NCBI GenBank assembly: GCA_937874965.1
Contig: CALNCD010000029.1
Span: 1-16,330 of the forward strand
Direction: 5' to 3'
Length of the DNA: 16,330 nucleotides
DNA from: an uncultured Erysipelotrichaceae bacterium
GTDB taxonomy: Bacteria; Bacillota_I; Bacilli_A; Erysipelotrichales; Erysipelotrichaceae
This document shows, one piece after another, positions 6,992 to 14,120 of the stretch. The translations under genes and the position numbers were made by a program. Under the pieces are notes generated by a model. It was given only the letters and a program-made list of their open reading frames with translations. It was not told the origin of the DNA and made no database searches. Position 1 is the stretch's first letter. The number at the start of each line of letters is the position of its first letter.

Positions 6992-7621
6992 ATGATTCAT
7001 CAAGCATTTCCTAAATTGCTGGAGCAAGAAGCAGAAGACGTTCGTCATGAAATCCGTGAGAAAACATTTTCGAAAGGGACAGTGCTTTATCGGATCGGCG
7101 ATGCGCTGACACGTCTATGCTGGGTGATTGAAGGTGAAGTTCGTGTATATACATATGACCAAAGCGGTCATCGGGTGGTTGTCACTTCATTCGGGCCAGG
7201 GGAACTATTCGGGGAGTCTGTTGCTTTGGCTCAATTGACTTCTCCCTATGAAATCATCGTTGAAACACAAAGTATTCTGGGGTCATTGGAAGCGGCGGTT
7301 ATTCAAACCCTGGGGTCACGGGAACTTCTGTGTGATCTTCTGATCCGTCTTGCACGTAAAAATGCATTCCTTACCCATCGTATCCAAGTCCTGAGCAGGA
7401 TTACGGTTGCTGAACGGATCTTGGAATCATTGAATTTCTATGCCCAGCAACAACAATCCCTTCAGGTTCATGTTCCTTATAATCGCAGTGAGTTTGCGGA
7501 ATATCTTGGGGTTAATCGCAGTGCTTTGTCCAGTGAAATCCGTAAACTTCAGGAGAAGGCGTATTTTGTCAGTGAGAAACAGATGTTCAGATTAAATGAG
7601 AAATATTTCAGGGTGTTGTAG
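6992..7621 (+). CDS. Crp/Fnr family transcriptional regulator
   Basis: A 209-residue regulator. The N-terminal cyclic-nucleotide-binding-like beta-roll (about 15-120) includes FGPGELFGESVAL; the C-terminal Crp-type helix-turn-helix (about 163-193) includes SEFAEYLGVNRSALSSEIRKL. The longer frame begins at GTG 6983, but that GTG is part of the AGAGAGGTG ribosome binding site, so ATG 6992 is the better start. The effector is not evident: no N-terminal Cys cluster of the Fnr iron-sulfur type is seen, so a redox, heme or small-molecule signal, or none, is possible. It is followed in the same direction by DUF438 and cupin genes, which it probably regulates. Confidence 0.88.
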   Translation: MIHQAFPKLLEQEAEDVRHEIREKTFSKGTVLYRIGDALTRLCWVIEGEVRVYTYDQSGHRVVVTSFGPGELFGESVALAQLTSPYEIIVETQSILGSLEAAVIQTLGSRELLCDLLIRLARKNAFLTHRIQVLSRITVAERILESLNFYAQQQQSLQVHVPYNRSEFAEYLGVNRSALSSEIRKLQEKAYFVSEKQMFRLNEKYFRVL

Positions 7622-7675
7622 AGACGACATCCTTTTTTGATGGACGATGCTAATCTGAAATGAAGGAGGTGCTTT

Positions 7676-8761
7676 ATGAGTGAAGTACTGTCGAAACTGG
7701 ATGAAAAAACCCAGGTATTGAAATCATTGATTTTACGATTGCATCAAGGTGAGAATTATGACCAGGTAAAAGCTGAATTTATCGCGTCATTCAAATATGT
7801 ATCCGGTCAGGAAATCGTGCGGATGGAGCAGGCTTTAATTGATGAGGGAGTGGGTGTCGAAGAAGTCATGGCCTTGTGCGATATTCATGCCTCATTGTTT
7901 GAGGACAATCTCCAAGGCATTCACAGTGATCAGGTAGCGGATCATCCTTATGCTTTGTTTACGCGGGAGAATCGTTTGATTGAGGCTATGCTGGAGAATC
8001 CGAATCTGGAAGAACTCTATCCAGTCATTGATTCACATTATGCGTCGAAAGAAAATCTTATTTTCCCGTTGCTGGAACAGGCAGGCATCACGACTATTCC
8101 GCAGGTCATGTGGGGAGTTGACAATACTATTCGTCAAGAGCTTAAATCTGCTTCAGGGTCAACGCAGGACCAGCAGGCGGTGCTGATGAAAGTACGGGAC
8201 ATGATTACAAAGGAAGAAAAAGTGTTGTTTCAGGTCCTGGATGAACATCTGACAACTCAGGATTGGGATCGCTTGAAGCAAGCTTTGCTTCAAGGAAAAG
8301 AACATTACGAATCAGAGGTTCAGCCTGATCCCCAGCAGCTACACAACGGCGAAGTTCATCTTCCTTCCGGGGTAATGAGTGTTCTGGAACTGGAGAAACT
8401 GCTGAATGTCTTGCCGTTGGATATCACGTTTGTTGATAAATCAGATCGGGTAGCCTATGTTTCCCAGGGGGCTCACCGCATCTTTGATCGGCCGTTAAGC
8501 GTCTTAGGACGAGAAGTTCGGCTTTGCCATCCGCCGCAGAGTGTTCATATCGTTGAAGCAATTCTGGAAGACTTCAAGGCCAAACGCAAAACGAGTGAAG
8601 TCTTTTGGATTCATTTCCGGGGTATGTATGTTTATATTCAGTATTATGCAATCTATGATCAATCCGGTGATTATTTAGGAGTGATCGAAGTCACGCAGGA
8701 TATTCAGCCCCTGCAGGAACTGACAGGTGAGAAACGACTGATGGAGGAGACACATGTATAA
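7676..8761 (+). CDS. DUF438 / hemerythrin-like / PAS domain protein
   Basis: A 361-residue cytoplasmic protein with three parts. Residues 1-70 match DUF438 (KSLILRLHQGENYDQVKAEF). Residues about 75-210 look like a hemerythrin-type four-helix bundle, with HPYALFTREN (H90), HYASKENLIFPLLE (H121, E126, E134) and MWGVDNTIRQE as likely iron ligands or their neighbours. Residues about 230-350 form a PAS domain (ITFVDKSDRVAYVS, CHPPQSV, YLGVIEVTQDI). Such proteins are thought to sense oxygen, nitric oxide or redox state through iron or heme; the exact ligand is not established here. GGAGG stands just before the ATG, and the stop overlaps the cupin start by 8 bases, so the two are co-translated. Confidence 0.87.
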   Translation: MSEVLSKLDEKTQVLKSLILRLHQGENYDQVKAEFIASFKYVSGQEIVRMEQALIDEGVGVEEVMALCDIHASLFEDNLQGIHSDQVADHPYALFTRENRLIEAMLENPNLEELYPVIDSHYASKENLIFPLLEQAGITTIPQVMWGVDNTIRQELKSASGSTQDQQAVLMKVRDMITKEEKVLFQVLDEHLTTQDWDRLKQALLQGKEHYESEVQPDPQQLHNGEVHLPSGVMSVLELEKLLNVLPLDITFVDKSDRVAYVSQGAHRIFDRPLSVLGREVRLCHPPQSVHIVEAILEDFKAKRKTSEVFWIHFRGMYVYIQYYAIYDQSGDYLGVIEVTQDIQPLQELTGEKRLMEETHV

Positions 8762-9077
8762 GAATATCGCAGTATCAGAAGTGCTGGACTTAGGGCAGTT
8801 GGTTGATGTGCGTCCAGGTCAGGTAATCAGCCGAACCTTAGTCCAAAATGAGGGGATGAGTGTCACGCTGTTTGCTTTTGATCAGAATGAGGAAATCAGT
8901 TCCCATCAATCTGAGGGGGATGCATTGGTGAGTATTCTCGAGGGAGAAGCTCAGATTACGATCGGAGAAAAGCTCTACCGGGTAAGACAAGGTGAAAGCA
9001 TTGTCATGCCTAAGGGAATTGCCCATGCGCTTCTTGCGTTATCCCCGTTCAAGATGATTCTTGTCGTAAGTTTTTAA
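8754..9077 (+). CDS. Small single-domain cupin protein
   Basis: A 107-residue cupin (conserved barrel from about residue 22 to 105). The first cupin motif reads EISSHQSEGDALVSILEGEA and the second VMPKGIAHALLAL. Only one His of the usual HxH pair is present (HQ instead of HxH), while the Glu and the later His remain, so metal binding may be weakened or use other ligands. It overlaps the DUF438 gene by 8 bases and has GGAGGAG just upstream. Small cupins often accompany DUF438 proteins and Crp/Fnr regulators; the substrate or role is unknown. A terminator follows directly. Confidence 0.85.
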   Translation: MYKNIAVSEVLDLGQLVDVRPGQVISRTLVQNEGMSVTLFAFDQNEEISSHQSEGDALVSILEGEAQITIGEKLYRVRQGESIVMPKGIAHALLALSPFKMILVVSF

Positions 9078-9088
9078 AGGTGTTCTTT

Positions 9089-9117
9089 GGAACAGTCGAT
9101 TGGCTGTTCTTTTTTTC
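9089..9117 (+). terminator. Intrinsic terminator after the cupin gene
   Basis: The stem GAACAG / CTGTTC with an 8-base loop is followed by a T-run (9110-9116). It closes the Crp/Fnr-DUF438-cupin unit. Confidence 0.82.
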
Positions 9118-9126
9118 TGTTCCGGT

Positions 9127-9169
9127 AAAAAAGCACTGGATGCCGTTTTTTTCCGGGCATCCAGTGCTG
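9127..9169 (-). terminator. Intrinsic terminator of the MucBP protein gene
   Basis: On the minus strand, AGCACTGGATGC (9169-9158) pairs with GCATCCAGTGCT (9144-9133), and six Ts follow. The loop is about 13 bases. It lies 38 bases after the stop codon and faces the cupin terminator, as expected for convergent genes. Confidence 0.9.
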
Positions 9170-9200
9170 AATGGTGCGTTCTTTGCAGACAGTTGCGGGA

Positions 9201-9219
9201 TGCTGATCAGTGATCAGCA
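9201..9219. repeat. Perfect 19-bp palindrome over the MucBP stop codon
   Basis: TGCTGATCA, one G, then TGATCAGCA form a perfect 9-1-9 inverted repeat that contains the TGA stop (9209-9207 on the minus strand). As RNA the single-base loop cannot close fully, so a protein site or chance is as likely as an mRNA end hairpin. Confidence 0.6.
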
Positions 9220-11324
9220 GGTTTTCTTCGAACAGCAATGACATAGAGTTCAATCAGAAGACCCATGGCAACAAGATTGAGCCATAGCCAGGAAGAAACC
9301 CCGGTGTCAGGAATCGTGGGTTGAGACGGATCTGTCGGTTCAGTTGGATCCGTTGGTGGTATGATCGGCTGGTATTGGTATGTAACGGTCTGAACTGTTT
9401 CTTGATAGGTTCCTTGAGCATTGCTTGGCGTTTCAAGCAATTGGTAACCCGCGATGGCTATACTCTGTGTTTGGTAGGCTTCACCGATAGGGCCGGATAG
9501 TGTAATCGCAGGAGCCAGTGCTTTTCCATTGATATCGAGATAGAGAACGCTGACCTGACCGCTTTCTGCAGGGGAAGTATCCTTGCTGTAGCGATAGATG
9601 ACAGTAGTCGGTGCTATCGTATAGGTTCCAGTTGCATTCTGAGGAATTTCAATCAGGGTATATCCGCCAATCTGCAGAGCAGCCGTGGTGTAGGCATCAC
9701 CGATTTTCCCTGATAGCAGAATTTCTGCGGTTAGCGCCGTACCGTTTTCGTCCTGGTAAAGCACGTGAACTTGGCCGGTCTGTACCGGTGCATCATCTTT
9801 TTGATAGCGATAGATCACCTGCTGGGGTTCCAGAGTAAATTTGCCGTTGGCATTATCCGGTGTCACGATCAGGCTGGCTGGTGAGAGATCCGGAACAGTG
9901 ACCTGATAATTCGGGTCAGGGTAAGTAAGTGTCGGATTGGTCAGTCCAGGAAGTTCAATCTGTGGATTATCCCATGTCGTTTCATCCGTCAGAAGATTCC
10001 TATGACCGGTAAAATGCGCCGTTTGCACGACATCTGCAGCTGCAAGGACGCCGTTGTCAAATTGATAGTGGATAGTGCGTGAAACTTCAGTGTTCAGTGT
10101 TTCGGTTAAATCAACTGAAGGAACAATCTGATAATTGAGTGACCGTCCGGTATCATAAGGCGTTTCCTGGGTTGAAGGATCAATCCAGGAGGTTAACGGC
10201 AGTAATTCAAGACCATTGTCATAGGCGTTATAGGCATACTCCGATAATAGATTGGATAATGACATCGTAATAGGCTGAGCTGAGGCACCAGGCATTGAAA
10301 GAGCCTGGTACTGGTTAATAATCACATCACGCAAGGCATTGACGACATCTGCTTGTGAAGTGCTGGTTAGTTGGGTCAACGGATCCATGGCAGCAATAAC
10401 TAAGGATTGGAAGCCAGCGCTTTGATAGACTTCCTCAGGTGTCATGAACTGAGAAAGCGTACTGTCGAGATTCATGGTATGGAAGTAGGAATTGAGTGAT
10501 AGGGACCCCATGTTGGCGACATTGCTGGCATCAACAGGCTGTGTCCCGCTCCCGTCCAGAGTCGGCGTTCCATCAATGTTAACCTTATAGCCGATTTCAT
10601 TCAGAGAAGTGATGTATTGATTCACCTGATCCTGGTACGCCTGGAGATAATCCAGGTCCAACCGCTTAATCCAGTCAGAAACGGCTTCAGTCAGAATTTC
10701 AAGGGTTTTCGCCTGCAGGACAGCTGGATCGGCAGACAAGGAAGAAAGACCGTTGTAAACCCTGGTGTAAACATCATTTATCGTATGTTCGTCATTATAG
10801 AGATCATCGATTTTAGTGTAGCCGAGGTAATGGTAAGGGTTGTATAGAATCCGTGTACTTAGTAAACTGCTGATTATCGAGTTGACACTGATGCCAGCAC
10901 GGCCGCTTAAATACTGATTATAGAGCGGGACGAAGCTGTTGTAAGCGTCAAACCTGAAACGAGCGACCGCCGTGAAATAGGTTGAATAGACAGAAGCTGT
11001 CATCTGCTGGTTGTTGAAGAGGGTATTCACTTCAGCATAGCGCGCATTCAAGTCTGCCAGTAAACCAGCATAGGTTGTATTGAGATATGCTTGAATCTCG
11101 GCAGGGATTTCCGCTGGCGCGAAGGCAGCGATGAGCTGATCCTTGAATTCTTCTCCATCAAGAGGCTCAGCATTGAAATATTGCCCTTGCTGTTCAGGGA
11201 CATCGTAGAAATAAGCCGTTTCAACTGAAACTGTTTCGGCATGAACATCACGCCATTGAGGGGAAAGCAGACTTAGACATAAGACAAGCACTGCAGCGAT
11301 GGGCATCCATTTTTTATTCGTCAT
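9207..11324 (-). CDS. IPDTG-anchored MucBP-domain surface protein
   Basis: A sortase-anchored cell-wall protein of 705 residues. The ATG at 11324 is chosen because GGAGG (11334-11330) precedes it and a typical signal peptide follows (MTNKKW, hydrophobic core, cleavage near VHA-ET). Residues about 32-375 are a Tyr- and Gln-rich, largely helical region that I do not recognise. Next comes a segment like the Mub B2 domain (RTIHYQFDNG...VVQTAHFTG, about 395-490). Two MucBP modules follow, each with GQVxVLYxDxNG, a GY strand and a TVxYxY end strand. A Pro/Thr-rich spacer leads to IPDTG (671-675), a hydrophobic span and RRKPADH. MucBP and Mub domains occur in mucin-binding surface proteins, so host mucus attachment is a plausible role. 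It stands alone between its own promoter and terminator. Confidence 0.9.
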   Translation of the reverse strand: MTNKKWMPIAAVLVLCLSLLSPQWRDVHAETVSVETAYFYDVPEQQGQYFNAEPLDGEEFKDQLIAAFAPAEIPAEIQAYLNTTYAGLLADLNARYAEVNTLFNNQQMTASVYSTYFTAVARFRFDAYNSFVPLYNQYLSGRAGISVNSIISSLLSTRILYNPYHYLGYTKIDDLYNDEHTINDVYTRVYNGLSSLSADPAVLQAKTLEILTEAVSDWIKRLDLDYLQAYQDQVNQYITSLNEIGYKVNIDGTPTLDGSGTQPVDASNVANMGSLSLNSYFHTMNLDSTLSQFMTPEEVYQSAGFQSLVIAAMDPLTQLTSTSQADVVNALRDVIINQYQALSMPGASAQPITMSLSNLLSEYAYNAYDNGLELLPLTSWIDPSTQETPYDTGRSLNYQIVPSVDLTETLNTEVSRTIHYQFDNGVLAAADVVQTAHFTGHRNLLTDETTWDNPQIELPGLTNPTLTYPDPNYQVTVPDLSPASLIVTPDNANGKFTLEPQQVIYRYQKDDAPVQTGQVHVLYQDENGTALTAEILLSGKIGDAYTTAALQIGGYTLIEIPQNATGTYTIAPTTVIYRYSKDTSPAESGQVSVLYLDINGKALAPAITLSGPIGEAYQTQSIAIAGYQLLETPSNAQGTYQETVQTVTYQYQPIIPPTDPTEPTDPSQPTIPDTGVSSWLWLNLVAMGLLIELYVIAVRRKPADH

Positions 11325-11348
11325 AGAAACCTCCTTTATTCTGTGGTC

Positions 11349-11357
11349 ATTGTAACA
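11349..11357 (-). promoter_or_regulatory. Extended -10 promoter of the MucBP protein gene
   Basis: On the minus strand, TGTTACAAT matches an extended -10 element (TGnTATAAT form). A -35 box is poor (TTTCAT at 11377-11372, 17-base spacing). The start point would be near 11342, about 18 bases before the start codon. Confidence 0.55.
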
Positions 11358-11652
11358 CACTTGATCTTGCTATGAAATGAATTGATATGTAATTTTTAGT
11401 GCTGGTTTATGAACATCGGAATGGAATAACTTATAGCGTGTATATTAATATTTGTATGAAAAAGAATCAAGGTTAATGATTCTAATTTATAGGAAACGAA
11501 ATAATAATTATGGTTGCTATGTGCGGATGGAAAAGAGCCAGGAGCGATTACTGCGTGCATATTTTCAGAGTGGACTTGGGAGGGGATCCGGGTGCTTAAA
11601 GAAAGCAGTCCGTTCAAGGAGTAGTTATCAAGGGAGTGAGCACTCTAAACTT
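11358..11652. other. Divergent intergenic region, no gene seen
   Basis: This gap separates the divergent MucBP and response-regulator genes. A plus-strand frame (11452-11727) runs through it but overlaps the regulator start and has no family resemblance or ribosome binding site. A perfect inverted repeat GAGTG-AG-CACTC (11634-11645) lies just upstream of the response-regulator -35 box and could be an operator. Confidence 0.55.
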
Positions 11653-11682
11653 TTGAAGTGCAACATTGAAGTGTGCTACAAT
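11653..11682 (+). promoter_or_regulatory. Promoter of the two-component system genes
   Basis: TTGAAG (11653-11658) and TACAAT (11677-11682) are separated by 18 bases, with a start point near 11689. The leader to the ATG at 11708 is about 19 bases and includes GGGGGAGA. Confidence 0.65.
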
Positions 11683-11707
11683 GCCAGTAGTAAACAAGGG
11701 GGAGAAG

Positions 11708-12376
11708 ATGCGGATACTCTTGGTTGAAGATGATGCTGTCATTGCGGAGACACTCAGTGCTGTCCTTGAACAAGCCCAGTATGAGGTTGATCGTGTGCAT
11801 ACCTTAAAAGCGGCATTGGCAACTTTGGATGACAGGACTCATGATTTCTATATTCTCGATATCGGGCTGCCAGATGGAAGCGGTTTTTCATTATGCAAGC
11901 TTATCCATGAGCGGGTGATGAAGCCGATCTTGATTTTATCTGCCTATGATGAAGAATCACAGGTTGTCCTTGGCCTTGATCTTGGCGCAGATGATTATAT
12001 GGTCAAGCCATTTCGTGCCAACGAGCTTTTAGGACGTATCCACAGTATTCTCAGACGGTCCACCAATGCAGGTGCAATCATGAAGACGAACGTGGTGAGC
12101 ATCGATACCGAGCGGATGAAGGTGTTCAAGGATGATCAGGAAATCCTGCTTTCCGCAACCGAGTATCGCCTGATGGTCTTCCTGGTCAAAAACAATGAGA
12201 TGGTACTTACACGGACACAGCTTTTGGATTATTTGTGGGAACAGGGCGGTGAGTACATTCAGGATAATGCGTTATCCGTGAATATCAAGCGATTACGGGA
12301 GAAGATAGAGAGTGATCCTAATCATCCCCGACACATTGTAACCATCCGCGGCCTGGGTTATCGGATCAGCTTATGA
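11708..12376 (+). CDS. OmpR-family response regulator
   Basis: A 222-residue response regulator. The receiver domain has the acidic pair D8/D9, phospho-acceptor D51 in YILDIGLPDGSG, S78 in the switch position and K100 in MVKPF. The C-terminal winged helix (about 130-222) carries SATEYRLMVFLVKN, LWEQGG and VNIKRLREKIE, and ends in the GLGYR hairpin. The start at 11708 is set by GGGGGAGA, while the longer frame begins before the mRNA start. The stop overlaps the kinase start by four bases (ATGA). Context makes it the activator of the ABC transporter genes downstream, probably through the TGACA-N4-TGTCA site at 13363-13376. Confidence 0.94.
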   Translation: MRILLVEDDAVIAETLSAVLEQAQYEVDRVHTLKAALATLDDRTHDFYILDIGLPDGSGFSLCKLIHERVMKPILILSAYDEESQVVLGLDLGADDYMVKPFRANELLGRIHSILRRSTNAGAIMKTNVVSIDTERMKVFKDDQEILLSATEYRLMVFLVKNNEMVLTRTQLLDYLWEQGGEYIQDNALSVNIKRLREKIESDPNHPRHIVTIRGLGYRISL

Positions 12377-13365
12377 GGTGGAGAGGTGAAGGGAAATGGC
12401 TATTCGTCATGGTCATCGGTTCAGTCTTTTACTGGCTGCTTTTCTCGTTTATCAAGTGGCCGTTGGTCGGAGTCGGCGGTCTGTATACACTGGCAATCCT
12501 TGTTTTTTCAATTGTCTATTTCAAGGAGCGCCGGCATCACATTCAGGATTTAGTCGATTACCTTGATGATATGAACCGTGGAATCTATCGTTTGAATATT
12601 GAAAAGTATACTGAGGGAGAGCTGTCCATTCTGCGTTCCAGCCTATACAAGACGATGGTGACCTTGCAGACTAAAAATGATCAGCTGCTGGATCAGAAGA
12701 ATTTCCTAAGCAAGACGATGGCAGATATTGCTCATCAGCTGAGAACGCCGATTACCTCGATGATGATGCTGGTTGATTTGCTGGACAACCATGACCTGAG
12801 TGAACAGCAGCGGCTTGATTTCACGCAAAAACTTCAGGATCAGCTGGATCGTTATCGCTGGCTTGTCAGTGCCCTTATGGTTATGTCGAGAATTGATGCG
12901 AAGATGATTGTCTACACCAAGACAGAAGTCCGTGATGATGTTCTGGTCAATCGTGTCCTGGTGGACTTGGCTTTGCAGATTGAAGCAAAGGATCTGGAGG
13001 TTCAAGCCGATTATGCGTTGAAGACGGTGGTCGCTGATCAGCATTGGACCAGGGAAGCCATATTGAACAGTGTTAAGAATGCGATTGATCATGCCGATCC
13101 TGGCAGTGTCCTGACAATTATTTCCAAAGTGGATCCGATGAATTGGACATTAACGGTGCGCAATACTGGGGATTCCATTGATGACGAGGATCTGGCGCAT
13201 GCCTTTGAGCGTTTTTACCGAGGCAAGAATGCTGTTTCAGGAAGTTTTGGTATTGGATTGGCGATGACGTATGCGCTTATTACCCAACAGTCGGGGACAG
13301 TTCGTTTAAGTGCTCTTGAACCGCAGGTTTGTCTTTTTACGATGACTTTGCCGTTGCTGAGGTGA
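12373..13365 (+). CDS. Sensor histidine kinase, intramembrane-sensing (BceS-like) type
   Basis: A 330-residue kinase with two N-terminal membrane spans (about 8-26 and 32-50) joined by only a few residues, so it has no extracellular sensor domain. Kinase motifs: H-box IAHQLRTPI (H121), N-box LNSVKNAIDHA, G1-like NTGDSIDDEDL, F-box FERFYRG and G2 GSFGIGLAM. In G1 the usual DxGxG is changed to NTGDS, a common variant of this type. Kinases of this build, next to FtsX-type ABC transporters, usually sense peptide antibiotics through the transporter. Its ATGA overlap with the response regulator shows one operon; the transporter starts after a 71-base gap with its own control site. Confidence 0.92.
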   Translation: MRWRGEGKWLFVMVIGSVFYWLLFSFIKWPLVGVGGLYTLAILVFSIVYFKERRHHIQDLVDYLDDMNRGIYRLNIEKYTEGELSILRSSLYKTMVTLQTKNDQLLDQKNFLSKTMADIAHQLRTPITSMMMLVDLLDNHDLSEQQRLDFTQKLQDQLDRYRWLVSALMVMSRIDAKMIVYTKTEVRDDVLVNRVLVDLALQIEAKDLEVQADYALKTVVADQHWTREAILNSVKNAIDHADPGSVLTIISKVDPMNWTLTVRNTGDSIDDEDLAHAFERFYRGKNAVSGSFGIGLAMTYALITQQSGTVRLSALEPQVCLFTMTLPLLR

Positions 13366-13376
13366 CAAAACTGTCA
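13363..13376 (+). promoter_or_regulatory. BceR-like operator before the ABC transporter genes
   Basis: TGACA-AAAC-TGTCA is a perfect inverted repeat that overlaps the kinase stop codon. It is close to the TnACA-N4-TGTAA consensus described for BceR-like regulators. A TTGACC (13379-13384) follows, but no good -10 box is found at 17 bases, as can occur at promoters that need an activator. The likely ligand is the regulator encoded at 11708. Confidence 0.75.
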
Positions 13377-13436
13377 TCTTGACCTGTGCTTTGTGTCATA
13401 TGAACGTAGTAGGATTGGGCAAAGGAGAAGATGCAT

Positions 13437-14120
13437 ATGGAAATACTTAAAATAACGAATCTGACCAAAGTTTATGGAAGCAAGGAGAATGAAGTCCGGG
13501 CTCTGGATGGTGTTTCGCTCTGTGTACAGCAGGGGGAATTCATTGCGATTGTCGGACCCTCAGGCAGCGGAAAATCAACCTTGATGCATATTCTTGGTTG
13601 TGTTGATACACCGACGTCGGGGAAAGTGGAGATCGGAGGTGTGGATGTCTCAGTGCTGAACGAGTCTAAGCTTGCCGTGTTCAGACGCCGTCAGATCGGG
13701 CTCATTTACCAGTTTTATAATTTAATTCCGGTACTGAATGTTGAAGAAAATATTACCTTGCCGCTATTGCTGGATCATCAGAGGATCAATCCGGATTGGC
13801 TGAATGAAATCATTTCCACGCTTGGGCTTGAACAGCGTTTGAAATATCTGCCGAATCAGCTGTCCGGCGGTCAGCAGCAGCGGGTTTCTATCGGCCGATC
13901 ACTTATTAACCGTCCGGCGCTCCTGCTGGCGGATGAACCGACTGGGAATCTGGATTCAAAGAACAGTGCTGAAATTGTCAGTCTATTGCGGGAAAGCAAT
14001 CGGAAGTACAACCAGACTGTTCTGATCATTACCCATGATCAGAACATTGCCCTGCAGTGTGATCGGGTCATTATGATTGAAGACGGTCGTATTGTCAAGG
14101 ATGAAAAGGTCAGCTTATGA
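13437..14120 (+). CDS. ABC transporter ATP-binding protein (MacB/BceA-like)
   Basis: A 227-residue ATPase from ATG 13437 (229 from ATG 13431). AAAGGAG ends at 13427, which is 9 bases from 13437 but only 3 from 13431, so the inner ATG is preferred. Motifs: Walker A GPSGSGKST, Q-loop YQFYNLIP, signature LSGGQQQRVSIGRSL, Walker B LLLADEPTGNLD and H-loop ITHD. The EPTGNLD form is typical of the MacB/LolD/BceA group that pairs with FtsX-type permeases. It couples ATP hydrolysis to movement of the permease encoded next, whose ATG overlaps its stop. Resistance to an envelope-active peptide or its removal is the likely job, inferred from context. Confidence 0.94.
   Translation: MEILKITNLTKVYGSKENEVRALDGVSLCVQQGEFIAIVGPSGSGKSTLMHILGCVDTPTSGKVEIGGVDVSVLNESKLAVFRRRQIGLIYQFYNLIPVLNVEENITLPLLLDHQRINPDWLNEIISTLGLEQRLKYLPNQLSGGQQQRVSIGRSLINRPALLLADEPTGNLDSKNSAEIVSLLRESNRKYNQTVLIITHDQNIALQCDRVIMIEDGRIVKDEKVSL

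Noticed and set aside
11325..11360. 12-residue upstream extension of the MucBP protein
   Set aside because: It would include the -10 box and the ribosome binding site; a clean signal peptide starts at 11324.
11452..11727. Plus-strand open frame of 91 codons before the response regulator
   Set aside because: No family resemblance, it overlaps the regulator promoter and start, and its composition looks non-coding.
12706..13092. Minus-strand frame of 128 codons inside the kinase gene
   Set aside because: Antisense to the conserved kinase H-box and N-box region, no ribosome binding site and no recognisable domain.
13431..13436. ATG 13431 as the ABC ATPase start
   Set aside because: Only three bases from AAGGAG; the ATG at 13437 has normal spacing and begins the usual MEILKITNLTK N-terminus.
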